DNA of 28,113 nucleotides from JBEEJL01 sp043744215 (GCA_043744215.1 JAYTVC010000016.1:1-28113), one strand, 5' to 3'. Positions 15,532-24,905 are shown, counted from the first letter of the stretch. Translations and numbers: made by a program. Notes: generated from the letters alone by a model not told the origin.

Positions 15532-16031
15532 GCAAACTCAAACGCATAGGCAAACATTTGCTCGCCGACAAATGGTCGGTGAGCCGCGCCTTTCCGCAAG
15601 TAGCACTAAAAAATATTGAAGCCGCCATCAAACGCGGCGAGCAAGGCCACAGCGGGCAAATCTGTTTCGCCGTCGAAGGTTCGCTCGATGCCACCGTGTT
15701 GTGGCGCGGCGTCAAAACCCGCCAACGCGCCATCGACGTCTTCGCTCTGCAACGGGTGTGGGACACGCAACACAACAACGGCCTGCTGATTTATTTGCTG
15801 CTGGCCGAACGTGATGTGGAAATCGTTGCTGATCGCGGTATTGCCACCAGAGTGCCGCAAAGTCATTGGGAAGCCATCTGCCGTGATATGGAAAAATGCT
15901 TCCGCGCAAAACAATACGAACAAGGCGTCATCACCGGCATCGAATCTGCCGCCAAACTTTTGCGCGCGCATTTCCCGCACGAAGGCGGCAAATCGAATGA
16001 GATTTCGGATAAACCAATCTTGTTAAAATAG
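15528..16031 (+). CDS. Second TPM-domain protein
   Basis: A 167-residue protein with a TPM-like domain but no signal peptide or membrane segment. Recognisable text includes IEAAIKRGEQGHSGQICFAVEGSL, LLIYLLLAERDVEIVADRGIA, and MEKCFRAKQYEQGVITGIESAAKLL. The start is ATG 15528, which overlaps the upstream TGA and follows GGAGGAGGGG. The same frame is open further upstream, but only as a shadow of the glycine-rich tract. This paralogue commonly follows a LemA/YgcG pair; the three products probably act together at the envelope, by inference from order. The stop TAG at 16029-16031 lies inside the distal end of the IHF-like copy G. Confidence 0.85.
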   Translation: MSKLKRIGKHLLADKWSVSRAFPQVALKNIEAAIKRGEQGHSGQICFAVEGSLDATVLWRGVKTRQRAIDVFALQRVWDTQHNNGLLIYLLLAERDVEIVADRGIATRVPQSHWEAICRDMEKCFRAKQYEQGVITGIESAAKLLRAHFPHEGGKSNEISDKPILLK

Positions 16032-16052
16032 TGTTTATAATCAATATGTTAC
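16026..16052 (+). repeat. 27-bp IHF-like dispersed element, partial copy G
   Basis: Plus-strand AATCAATATGTTAC matches WATCAANNNNTTR with an A/T-rich 5' flank, but the dyad arm on the other side is lost. It overlaps the stop codon of the second TPM gene. A further fragment, TTATTGATTAG, follows at 16057-16067. Confidence 0.6.
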
Positions 16053-16163
16053 TGAATTATTGATTAGAAAAATATAGGGTTGCACGATCTGCCCCCGTTT
16101 TACTCAGCACGTGACTTAGCACGGTGCCGCAGGGCATACACTGCGCTATAACCCCCAACGCTT

Positions 16164-16208
16164 ACCGATAAAAACCAAACTGATAAAGACCAAGCTAATA
16201 AAGACAAA
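16164..16208. repeat. 15-bp degenerate tandem repeat (3 units)
   Basis: Units at 16164-16178, 16179-16193 and 16194-16208 share the pattern RCYRATAAARACMAA. The array ends 2 bp before the stop codon of the lplT gene, in the gap between convergent genes. The other part of that gap (16053-16163) shows no gene or clear terminator. Confidence 0.6.
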
Positions 16209-16210
16209 AG

Positions 16211-17443
16211 TTACGCCACGTGCTTAATCTGTCGATAGCGCAGGAAAATGACAGTCATCGTGCCCGCGAGGAAAAGCCCGAATACGATAACGACTGTATA
16301 GATGGAAAACTTTGCGCCGATCATCAGCGAGTAGAGGCCGGACATGATGAGAATGCTGATGTTCTCATTGAAGTTTTGTACGGCGATGGAGTGGCCGGCG
16401 CCCATGAGCAAGTGGCCGCGATGTTGCAGCAGGGCGTTCATGGGTACGACGAAAAATCCGCCCAGGGCACCAACCAAAATCAACACCGGCGCAGCGATGC
16501 GCCAATCAAATATGAAGTTCATGGAAATCACCAGCAAGCCCATGGCGATGCCGACGGGCAATACTTTCGCAGCTCTATCGAGCGACACCATTTTGGCGGC
16601 AAGCGCGGCACCGATGGCAATGCCGATAGCTACGACGCCTTGCAAGTAGGATGCCTTGTCCAAACCAAAGCCGAGCGAGGATTCTGCCCATTTGATGACG
16701 ATGAATTGCAGTGTGGCACCCGCACCCCAAAACAGCGTGGTGACGGCCAGTGACACCTGGCCCAGTTTGTCTTTCCACAGCAACTTAAAGCAATGCCAAA
16801 AATCGTGAATGATGTAGAGCGGGTTTTTTTTCAGCGGCTTGTGGTCGATGGCCAGCTTGGGAATATAGAGATTAAACAGCGCTGCGATGATATAGAACGC
16901 AGCAATGATCGAGATGGCCATTTCAGGCCCGCTATCAATGCCGGACTCGAAATGGGGAATGTCGGTCAAGGTGAGCAAAGAGTTTGCGATTTTCGGATTG
17001 ATCAAAAAGCCGCCAATGACTGTGCCGGCGATAATGGCGCCGACGGTGAGTCCTTCCATCCAGCCGTTTGCGATGACCAGTTTGCTCGGCGGTAAGTATT
17101 CGGTGAGGATGCCATATTTGGCCGGTGAGTAAGCCGCCGCGCCGAGACCCACAATAGCGTAGGCAAAAAACGGATCGACTTCAAATAACATCAGCAGGCA
17201 ACCAACAATCTTGATGCTGTTGCTGATGAACATCACCTTGCCCTTGGGCAAGGCATCGGCGAAGGCGCCGACGAAGGGTGCCAGCACCACATAAGACACG
17301 ACGAAGAAAATTTTCAGCCAAGGCGTTTGCCATTCGGGAGCGGCCATTTGTGCCAGCAAAGCAATGGCGGCAACCAGTAACGCATGGTCGGCGAGGGCGG
17401 AAAAAAACTGGGCCGCCAGAATGGTGTAAAAGCCGCGGTTCAT
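16211..17443 (-). CDS. lplT: Lysophospholipid transporter, LplT-type MFS protein
   Basis: A 410-residue major-facilitator protein with about 12 hydrophobic segments. The N-terminus FYTILAAQFFSALADHALLVAAIALLA and the segment APFVGAFADALPKGKVMFISNSIK match the LplT branch. LplT flips lysophosphatidylethanolamine across the inner membrane for re-acylation; in E. coli it works with the acyltransferase Aas. No aas-like gene is adjacent here. ATG 17443 is used although no strong Shine-Dalgarno is seen. Upstream is a 171-bp gap containing the inverted repeat TTTGACA/TGTCAAA near 17553-17577. A 15-bp tandem repeat abuts its stop codon. Confidence 0.88.
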   Translation of the reverse strand: MNRGFYTILAAQFFSALADHALLVAAIALLAQMAAPEWQTPWLKIFFVVSYVVLAPFVGAFADALPKGKVMFISNSIKIVGCLLMLFEVDPFFAYAIVGLGAAAYSPAKYGILTEYLPPSKLVIANGWMEGLTVGAIIAGTVIGGFLINPKIANSLLTLTDIPHFESGIDSGPEMAISIIAAFYIIAALFNLYIPKLAIDHKPLKKNPLYIIHDFWHCFKLLWKDKLGQVSLAVTTLFWGAGATLQFIVIKWAESSLGFGLDKASYLQGVVAIGIAIGAALAAKMVSLDRAAKVLPVGIAMGLLVISMNFIFDWRIAAPVLILVGALGGFFVVPMNALLQHRGHLLMGAGHSIAVQNFNENISILIMSGLYSLMIGAKFSIYTVVIVFGLFLAGTMTVIFLRYRQIKHVA

Positions 17444-17614
17444 CGTGCAGAAATATTCCGGAAGTGAGTGAAGTCGTTATGTTTATTATGCTGCGTCTGC
17501 CATCAGCATGGCATGCAAGCAGCTTTATACCATTAAATGCGATTGCGCTCTATTTGACAGGGTGTGTGTTTTGTCAAAATTACGCTCGATTGCTGACGCA
17601 GCCTATGAAGTGCT

Positions 17615-19036
17615 TCACAAAGCCTCGGCTGCATAATCGGCCAGCCGCGAACGTTCGCCCCGTTGCAGCGTTACGTGGCCGTTGTGGACCCAGCCTTTGA
17701 AGCGATCAACCACATAGGTGAGGCCGGAACTGCCTTCGGTGAGATAGGGCGTGTCGATTTGCGAAATATTGCCCAGACACACAACCTTGGTGCCGGGGCC
17801 TGCGCGGGTGATCAGCGTTTTCATTTGTTTCGGCGTGAGGTTTTGTGCTTCGTCAATGATGAGATATTTTTTGATAAAAGTGCGGCCGCGCATGAAATTG
17901 AGCGATTTTATTTTAATGCGCGAGCGGATGAGATCCTGCGTTGCCGCGCGGCCCCAATCGCCGGCGTCGTCATCGGTTTTATTCAGCACGTCGAGGTTGT
18001 CTTCCAGCGCGCCCATCCACGGCGTCATTTTTTCTTCTTCGGTGCCGGGCAGAAAGCCGATGTCCTCGCCAACAGGGACGGTGACGCGGGTCATGATGAT
18101 TTCGGAATAGAGTTTGGTTTCCAGCGTTTGCATCAGGCCGGCGGCGAGCGTGAGCAAGGTTTTACCCGTGCCGGCCTGACCGAGAAGGGTGACAAAATCA
18201 ATGTCGGGGTTCATCAGCACATTCAGGGCAAAATTCTGTTCCCGGTTGCGTGCCGTGATGCCCCACACATTATTTTTCTGGTGGCTGAAATCGCGCAGGG
18301 TTTCCAGCACGGCGGTCTTACCATCCAGCTCCAGCACGCGGGCAAAAAAAGGCTGGCTGCCTTCGAGAAAAATAAATTCGTTCAGAAAAAAACTGGCACA
18401 CAGCGGACCTTTTACACGATACAACGTACGGCCCTGCGTCTGCCACGATTCCATGTCCTTGCCATGCTTGTCCCAAAAATCGGTGGGTAATTCGCGCAGG
18501 CCGGTGTACAGCAGGTCGGTGTCTTCGAGCACCTTGTCGTTGAAATAATCTTCCGACGCCACGCCAATGGCGCGGGCCTTGATGCGCATGTTGATGTCTT
18601 TGCTAACCAAAATCACCTGGCGGTCTTTGCGTTCCTTCTGCAAAAAAAGCGCGACGGCGATGATCTGGTTATCCGCTTTCAGATTTGGCAATTTGCCGGA
18701 AAGATCGCCGTCGATGATTTGGGTTTGCAAATACAGGTTGCCCGTCGCCTGTTTGGTGCCGTGGGATTTGAGCGACATGCCTTTGCCCATGTCGGCTTGC
18801 GGGGCGCTGACAATTTCTTCGAGAAAACGGCTGGCCTGGCGCGCATTGCGCGCCACTTCGGTCATGCCTTTTTTGTGGTCGTCCAACTCCTCAAGCGTGG
18901 CCATCGGAATAAAAATGTCGTGCTCTTCAAAGCGGAAGATCGACGTAGGGTCGTGCATCAACACATTGGTGTCGAGCACGAATAATCTGGTGGCAGAGTC
19001 GATTTCGCGTTTGCGGCGAGGTTTTGAATGAGTCAT
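17615..19036 (-). CDS. PhoH family protein (PIN domain plus PhoH ATPase)
   Basis: 473 aa from the preferred ATG 19036; the frame is open to 19114 but overlaps the upstream bcp gene. The N-terminal PIN nuclease-like domain starts at RLFVLDTNVLMHDPTS, with further acidic residues about 100 and 150. The C-terminal PhoH ATPase has Walker A GQAGTGKTLLTLA and Walker B YLIIDEAQNLTP. Such PIN-PhoH fusions (PhoH2-like) have been shown elsewhere to be RNA helicase/RNases. The gene starts 14 bp after bcp stops, so they are probably co-transcribed. Confidence 0.9.
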   Translation of the reverse strand: MTHSKPRRKREIDSATRLFVLDTNVLMHDPTSIFRFEEHDIFIPMATLEELDDHKKGMTEVARNARQASRFLEEIVSAPQADMGKGMSLKSHGTKQATGNLYLQTQIIDGDLSGKLPNLKADNQIIAVALFLQKERKDRQVILVSKDINMRIKARAIGVASEDYFNDKVLEDTDLLYTGLRELPTDFWDKHGKDMESWQTQGRTLYRVKGPLCASFFLNEFIFLEGSQPFFARVLELDGKTAVLETLRDFSHQKNNVWGITARNREQNFALNVLMNPDIDFVTLLGQAGTGKTLLTLAAGLMQTLETKLYSEIIMTRVTVPVGEDIGFLPGTEEEKMTPWMGALEDNLDVLNKTDDDAGDWGRAATQDLIRSRIKIKSLNFMRGRTFIKKYLIIDEAQNLTPKQMKTLITRAGPGTKVVCLGNISQIDTPYLTEGSSGLTYVVDRFKGWVHNGHVTLQRGERSRLADYAAEAL

Positions 19037-19050
19037 CAGATCAAATTCAA

Positions 19051-19506
19051 TTAGAGAGTTTTCACAAGATCCAAAACATCCTGTGCGTGGCCAGGTACAG
19101 AAACACCGCGCCATTCCTGGCGCAGCATGCCAGATTTATCAATAACGAATGTACTGCGCTCGATGCCGCGCACCTGTTTGCCGTACATATTTTTCATCTT
19201 GATTACATTGAATATTTTGCAGGCGGTTTCTTCCTCGTCGCTAAGCAATTCAAAAGGAAAACTCATTTTACTTTTGAATTTTTCGTGGGACTTCATGTTG
19301 TCACGCGAGATGCCGAACACGCTGCATTTCAACGCGCTGAACTCCGTGTGTAAATCGCGGAACTGCATGCCTTCGCTGGTGCAGCCGGGCGTGTCGTCTT
19401 TGGGGTAAAAATAAATGACGACCGGATAGCCTTTCATGGCAGAAAGCTTGAAGCGTTGTTCGCCGGTGCAAGGCAATTCAAAATCGGATACGGTTTGGTT
19501 CAGCAT
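19051..19506 (-). CDS. bcp: Thioredoxin-dependent peroxiredoxin, Bcp/PrxQ family
   Basis: Thiol peroxidase reducing hydrogen peroxide and organic hydroperoxides, 151 aa from ATG 19506. That start is chosen because GAGG lies about 6 nt upstream; an earlier in-frame ATG at 19530 would overlap the upstream deacetylase gene. The peroxidatic Cys42 is in YPKDDTPGCTSEG. The resolving Cys normally five residues later in E. coli Bcp is Met47 here, so resolution must use another Cys (for example in ETACKIF) or an external thiol. It lies between the ArnD-like gene (16-bp gap) and phoH (14-bp gap), suggesting a three-gene operon. Confidence 0.9.
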   Translation of the reverse strand: MLNQTVSDFELPCTGEQRFKLSAMKGYPVVIYFYPKDDTPGCTSEGMQFRDLHTEFSALKCSVFGISRDNMKSHEKFKSKMSFPFELLSDEEETACKIFNVIKMKNMYGKQVRGIERSTFVIDKSGMLRQEWRGVSVPGHAQDVLDLVKTL

Positions 19507-19522
19507 GGCTACCTCGTAAAAA

Positions 19523-20437
19523 TTATGCATGACTTAAAAATGTTTTCCCTTGCAGCGCCAAGGCGCCGGAGCGGCCAGGGATTTCACCATCGTGTATTTC
19601 GCAGTATGGCAGGGCAGAGACATTCAGCGAGCGGAACAGTTCATCGGTGCTGCACAGCGTATAGCCTTGCTCCTTCCAGCCTGCCAGTAGCGAATCGAAG
19701 ACGGGCAGTAGTTTCATGCCTTCAAGCTCGGCGTGCAGGGTGTAAACATGGCCGTGAGGCTGGGCTGTTTCGGTAAGCTTTAAAATACGGCTGGCGACAT
19801 TTTCTGTGGTGATGTCATCGACACCGATCAATTCATCGAGTGTGGGTAATGTCGACGGCAACTGCGGGCAGCTCACCACTTCGCCGTTGATGACAGGAAT
19901 AAACGGATGCGTGCCGCGCCCATCTGAAGCGTAATCGAAACCCAAATGTTGTTCCATGCGATAAGCATGACGATTCATTTGCCAACCCGCCGCGCCGTGA
20001 GTTTTGGCCGGCTCGCCAAAAATTTCCTGATAGCGGTCGAAAGCCTTTTGCATTTCATTTTGCGTCCAGGCTTCGTCTTTTGCCGCGACATAATCCTGCC
20101 ACTTGATGTGATCGTAGGTGTGGATGCCGCATTCGAAGCCCCCATCGCGCACGCGGCGCAGGATATCGGCGCAACGTGCGCCAATGTCCGGGCCCGGCAA
20201 GAGTGTGCCGTAGAGCAGCGTTTTGATGCCGTAGTGTTCGACTACCGAGGTGCGCGATACTTTTTTCATAAAGCCGGGGCGGAATACGCGTTTGATGGCG
20301 CGGCCCGTGTGGTCGGGGCCGAGGCTGAATAAAAACGTCGCGCGTGCACCGTGTTTTTGCAGCACTTCCACCAGACGTGGCACGCCTTCGACGGTGCCGC
20401 GCAAGGTATCAACGTCAATTTTTAATGCCAGTTTCAT
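19523..20437 (-). CDS. ArnD-like polysaccharide deacetylase
   Basis: A 304-residue NodB-fold deacetylase resembling ArnD, which removes the formyl group from undecaprenyl-phosphate 4-formamido-arabinose in lipid A modification. Shared text includes LKIDVDTLRGTVEGVPRLVEVL, FSLGPDHTGR, GIHTYDHIKWQ and GAAGWQMN. The IDVDT Asp pair and the H-x3-H-like HTYDH provide the probable catalytic base and metal ligands. No other arn genes are nearby, so the gene may act on a different undecaprenyl-linked or envelope sugar, or complement a distant cluster. It leads the likely operon with bcp and phoH and is divergent from the truncated haemoglobin gene. Confidence 0.83.
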   Translation of the reverse strand: MKLALKIDVDTLRGTVEGVPRLVEVLQKHGARATFLFSLGPDHTGRAIKRVFRPGFMKKVSRTSVVEHYGIKTLLYGTLLPGPDIGARCADILRRVRDGGFECGIHTYDHIKWQDYVAAKDEAWTQNEMQKAFDRYQEIFGEPAKTHGAAGWQMNRHAYRMEQHLGFDYASDGRGTHPFIPVINGEVVSCPQLPSTLPTLDELIGVDDITTENVASRILKLTETAQPHGHVYTLHAELEGMKLLPVFDSLLAGWKEQGYTLCSTDELFRSLNVSALPYCEIHDGEIPGRSGALALQGKTFLSHA

Positions 20438-20484
20438 ATCGTGTTTTGTCTGCGTGATTTTGTATCATGCTACCATATTCCCCT

Positions 20485-20865
20485 ATGAAAACCCCCTTTG
20501 AACGCATCGGTGGCGACGCCACAGTAAAGCTTCTGGTTGAACGGTTTTACGATTTGATGGAGCTTGAGCCTGCCTATCACGGCATTCGGCATTTGCATCC
20601 GCAAAGCCTTACCGGCTCGCGCGAAAAGCTGTACCAATTTTTATCCGGCTGGCTTGGCGGCCCGCCACTGTATGTGAATCTGTATGGGCATCCGCGTTTG
20701 CGCGCGCGACATATGCACGTGACGATTGGCATCGACGAGCGCGATCAATGGCTGAGTTGCATGTCGCAAGCTATGCGCGATGTCGGCATCGACGAAAAAA
20801 TTCAGCAGGAATTACAGCGCGCCTTTTTCAAAACGGCCGATTTTATGCGCAATGTGGAGGGTTAA
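20485..20865 (+). CDS. Group II truncated haemoglobin
   Basis: A small haem protein (126 aa from ATG 20485; ATG 20467 is also in frame but adds an untypical MLPYSP). FERIGGDATVKLLVERFYDLM begins the 2-over-2 globin fold with the B10 Tyr. GGPPLYVNLYGHPRLRARHMH covers the E-F region and the proximal His, and RDQWLSCM carries the G8 Trp typical of group II. Members bind oxygen or NO and are linked to NO or peroxide detoxification. No strong Shine-Dalgarno is seen. The gene is divergent from the ArnD-like gene and is followed by a strong terminator. Confidence 0.9.
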   Translation: MKTPFERIGGDATVKLLVERFYDLMELEPAYHGIRHLHPQSLTGSREKLYQFLSGWLGGPPLYVNLYGHPRLRARHMHVTIGIDERDQWLSCMSQAMRDVGIDEKIQQELQRAFFKTADFMRNVEG

Positions 20866-20886
20866 AATTTCGTGCAATAGAAAAAC

Positions 20887-20913
20887 AAAAAAGGCGCATA
20901 TAGCGCCTTTTTT
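20887..20913. terminator. Bidirectional intrinsic terminator between the globin gene and rhlE
   Basis: AAAAAAGGCGC (20887-20897) and GCGCCTTTTTT (20903-20913) pair perfectly over 11 bp around a 5-nt loop. The A-run and T-run allow use in both directions, serving the convergent globin and rhlE genes. Confidence 0.92.
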
Positions 20914-20931
20914 GTCAAAAATGAAACAATA

Positions 20932-20958
20932 AAATATTGATATAAATCAATAAGTTAT
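20932..20958 (+). repeat. 27-bp IHF-like dispersed element, copy F
   Basis: Plus-strand AATCAATAAGTTAT matches WATCAANNNNTTR. The opposite strand also matches (TATCAA-TATT-TTA). The core is a perfect 7-bp dyad, TATTGAT (20935-20941) and ATCAATA (20946-20952). It lies just 3' of rhlE, beyond the terminator of the globin gene. Confidence 0.8.
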
Positions 20959-20975
20959 ATTTCAAAGCTAAAGTA

Positions 20976-22580
<1,605 letters not shown>

Positions 22581-22825
22581 GCTGTTTCCTGTGTAAAAAT
22601 CAAACGCAGGGAAACGCTAATTGCACGTGAAATTACGTAGCGGAAGCGGTTATCCGGCGCTATAAACATCGATGCTAACCGGAGAATCGCCGCCCGACTG
22701 TAAAGTGCTGGCGCGGAGAGAAAAAGGAAGGTCAGGGAATCGATGGCTGCGAACGGGCTTAAAGGTATTGCGGCCAGTTCGTCGGGGGTCTGGTAAGTTA
22801 TAAGAATCCAACACCCGAAGCGCGC
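22581..22825 (-). promoter_or_regulatory. Long 5' leader of rhlE
   Basis: About 240 nt of transcribed but apparently untranslated sequence between the TATAAT at 22826-22831 and the rhlE ATG. A frame (22577-22834) is open through the whole leader and its TGA overlaps the rhlE ATG, but it has no credible start beyond the -10 box. An internal ATG would give a 30-residue peptide. Long leaders are common for RNA-helicase genes under autoregulation or cold control; this function is inferred. Confidence 0.4.
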
Positions 22826-22831
22826 ATTATA
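22826..22831 (-). promoter_or_regulatory. Candidate -10 box of the rhlE promoter
   Basis: Exact TATAAT on the minus strand. The -35 region at 17 nt is poor (CTGGCT). It lies 34 bp from the typA -10 box on the other strand, so the two promoters are back to back and could interfere. Confidence 0.5.
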
Positions 22832-22861
22832 CACAGATAAGCCAGATTAGCCAGCGGTTTG

Positions 22862-22870
22862 TGTTATAAT
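22862..22870 (+). promoter_or_regulatory. Candidate extended -10 promoter of typA
   Basis: TGTTATAAT is an exact extended -10 (TGNTATAAT) with TATAAT at 22865-22870, about 67 nt before the typA ATG. No good -35 is seen, as is usual for extended -10 promoters. Confidence 0.6.
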
Positions 22871-22880
22871 TTTTGGCTTG

Positions 22881-22897
22881 GTTGGCTTCGTGCCAAC
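22881..22897 (+). other. Hairpin at the 5' end of the typA leader
   Basis: GTTGGC (22881-22886) and GCCAAC (22892-22897) form a perfect 6-bp stem with a 5-nt loop a few bases after the expected transcript start. It is followed by CTATTTTG at 22902-22909 and again at 22910-22917, then TTATTTGG. A 5' hairpin may stabilise the mRNA; the tandem octamers have no obvious role. Confidence 0.5.
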
Positions 22898-22936
22898 TTA
22901 ACTATTTTGCTATTTTGTTATTTGGAAAGTTAAATC

Positions 22937-24748
22937 ATGTCACGCGCCATTCGCAACATCGCCATCATCGCCCACGTGGACCACGGCAAAACCACGCTGG
23001 TGGATAAACTTTTGCAGCAATCCGGCACCTTTGCCGCCCACCAGCACATCGCCGAGCGCGTGATGGACAGCAACGACCTGGAAAAAGAACGCGGCATCAC
23101 CATTCTGGCGAAAAACTGCGCCGTGCAATACGAAGGCACGCACATCAATATTGTTGATACGCCGGGCCACGCCGATTTTGGCGGCGAAGTGGAGCGCGTA
23201 CTGTCCATGGTCGATAGCGTATTGTTGCTGGTCGATGCCGTCGAAGGCCCCATGCCACAAACGCGCTTTGTCACCAAAAAAGCACTGGCGCTTGGTTTGA
23301 AACCGATAGTCATTATCAACAAAATCGACCGCCCCGGCGCGCGTCCTGATTTTGTCATCAACGCCACGTTTGATTTGTTCGACAAACTCGGCGCGACGGA
23401 TGAGCAACTGGATTTCCCTGTGGTGTATGCCTCGGCGCTGAACGGTTACGCCATGCTGGATGCAAAAACGCCGGGCACCGATATGCGCCCCTTGTTCGAT
23501 GCTGTGTTAAAGCACGTGCCCGCCCGCGCGGGCGATCCGGACGGCCCGCTGCAAATGCAAATCAGCTCTCTCGATTATTCCAGTTTTGTCGGCCGTATCG
23601 GCATCGGCCGCATCACCCGTGGCCGCATCAAGCCGGGGCAGGAAGTCATGGTGCTCAACGGCGACAAAGCGCCGAAAAAAGCCCGCGTCAATCAAGTGCT
23701 AGGCTTCAAAGGTTTGGAGCGCGTGCAAATGGAAATGGCTGAAGCGGGCGATATTATTTTGATCAACGGCATTGAAGAAGTGGGCATTGGTGTCACCATC
23801 GCTGATTTGGCCAAGCCCGAAGCATTGCCCATGTTACACGTTGATGATCCCACCTTGATGATGAACTTCCAGGTAAACACGTCACCATTCGCCGGGCAGG
23901 AAGGCAAGTTCGTCACCACACGCCAGATCCGCGAACGTCTTGACCGCGAGTTGATGGCCAACGTCGCGCTGAAAGTGGAAGACACTGAAGATACCGACGT
24001 GTTTCTTGTGTCGGGCCGCGGTGAATTGCACCTGACCATTTTGCTCGAAACCATGCGCCGTGAAGGTTACGAGCTGGCCGTGGGCAAGCCCCGCGTGGTG
24101 ATTAAAGAAATCAACGGCGAAAAATGCGAGCCGATTGAAATGCTCACCGTCGACGTGGAAGAGACCCACCAAGGTGCCGTGATGCAAGCCCTCGGCGAAC
24201 GCCGTGGCGATTTGCAGGACATGCAGCCGGACGGCCGGGGCCGTGTGCGTCTTGACTACCGCATTCCTGCGCGCGGTCTCATCGGTTTTCAATCCGACTT
24301 TATGACCATGACGCGCGGCACGGGTCTGAAAAGCAGCGTGTTCGATGAATACGCCCCCGTGCGTTCGGAAAACAGCTCGCGCCGTGCCGGCGTGCTAATT
24401 TCCGCCGAGCAGGGCGATGCAGTTGCTTACGCGCTGTGGAAACTGCAAGACCGTGGCCGTATGTTCGTGAGCCCGGGCGACCGTTTGTACGAAGGCATGG
24501 TCATCGGCATTCACAGCCGCGACAACGATCTCATAGTGAACCCGATCAAAGGCAAACAGCTCACCAACGTGCGCTCATCAGGCACCGACGAAGCCGTGAC
24601 TCTCGTGCCGCCAATTCAACTCACATTGGAATCAGCGATTGAATTTATCGACGACGACGAGTTGGTTGAAATCACGCCGAAGTGTATTCGCATTCGCAAA
24701 CGCTTTTTGCTTGAGCACGAGCGCAAGCGCGCGTCGAAAGCGGCATGA
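22937..24748 (+). CDS. typA: Translational GTPase TypA/BipA
   Basis: A 603-residue ribosome-binding GTPase of the EF-G family, needed for 50S assembly and growth at low temperature or under stress. G1 is AHVDHGKTTL (about residues 11-20), G3 DTPGHADFGG and G4 NKIDRPGARPD. Domains II, III, V and the TypA-specific C-terminal domain follow, including QMISSLDYSSFVGRIGIGRI-like text and LTNVRSSGTDEAVTLVPP near the end. GGAAAG precedes the ATG. A strong intrinsic terminator follows the stop codon. The gene is divergent from rhlE; both act on ribosome maturation, so shared control of the pair would make sense. Confidence 0.95.
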   Translation: MSRAIRNIAIIAHVDHGKTTLVDKLLQQSGTFAAHQHIAERVMDSNDLEKERGITILAKNCAVQYEGTHINIVDTPGHADFGGEVERVLSMVDSVLLLVDAVEGPMPQTRFVTKKALALGLKPIVIINKIDRPGARPDFVINATFDLFDKLGATDEQLDFPVVYASALNGYAMLDAKTPGTDMRPLFDAVLKHVPARAGDPDGPLQMQISSLDYSSFVGRIGIGRITRGRIKPGQEVMVLNGDKAPKKARVNQVLGFKGLERVQMEMAEAGDIILINGIEEVGIGVTIADLAKPEALPMLHVDDPTLMMNFQVNTSPFAGQEGKFVTTRQIRERLDRELMANVALKVEDTEDTDVFLVSGRGELHLTILLETMRREGYELAVGKPRVVIKEINGEKCEPIEMLTVDVEETHQGAVMQALGERRGDLQDMQPDGRGRVRLDYRIPARGLIGFQSDFMTMTRGTGLKSSVFDEYAPVRSENSSRRAGVLISAEQGDAVAYALWKLQDRGRMFVSPGDRLYEGMVIGIHSRDNDLIVNPIKGKQLTNVRSSGTDEAVTLVPPIQLTLESAIEFIDDDELVEITPKCIRIRKRFLLEHERKRASKAA

Positions 24749-24781
24749 TGCATTATTGAGGAGCCAGGATTGAAGATTGAG

Positions 24782-24808
24782 AAAAAGGCGCACGTTGTGC
24801 GCCTTTTT
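24782..24808 (+). terminator. Intrinsic terminator of typA
   Basis: AAAAAGGCGCAC (24782-24793) and GTGCGCCTTTTT (24797-24808) form a 12-bp stem with a 3-nt loop, followed by one more T. It starts 33 nt after the typA stop. The stem shares AAAAAGGCGC with the terminator at 20887-20913. Confidence 0.93.
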
Positions 24809-24827
24809 TATTTCCTATATGTGCAGA

Positions 24828-24905
24828 GTGGGCAAAGCTCGCGTGATTTTTGCGATTGTGCCCACCAGTACCAGGATGAGCACGCTATCGCTTTGCCCAT
24901 CCTGC
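24828..24905. repeat. GGATGGGCA-type hairpin repeat, copy 2
   Basis: GTGGGCAAAGC (24828-24838) faces TGCCCAC (24859-24865) and also GCTTTGCCCAT (24890-24900, 10 of 11 bases complementary), followed by CCTGC. It shares the GTGGGCA, TGCCCAY and TTGCCCATCCT segments with 4664-4745. It separates the typA terminator from the rmuC promoter region. Confidence 0.6.

Noticed and set aside
14916..15599. Long proline-rich antisense frame opposite the TPM gene
   Set aside because: It is the mirror of the glycine-rich GGCGGN tract on the coding strand, with no start signal.
16072..16160. Possible terminator or small RNA after the second TPM gene
   Set aside because: GGGTT/AACCC and TGCCC/GGGCA words can pair, but the stem is loose and lacks a T-run. 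No promoter or conserved RNA is recognised.
17553..17577. TTGACA-like promoter on the plus strand in the lplT-phoH gap
   Set aside because: There is no plus-strand gene downstream and no -10 at proper spacing. The string is part of a TTTGACA/TGTCAAA inverted repeat of unknown meaning.
19198..19218. Another match to the IHF-like element core inside bcp
   Set aside because: The string resembles the core (TTGATTACATTGAATA), but it encodes a normal, ungapped part of the Bcp fold (CKIFNVIKM). The IHF and GTAAC portions are missing. Chance or codon use explains it.
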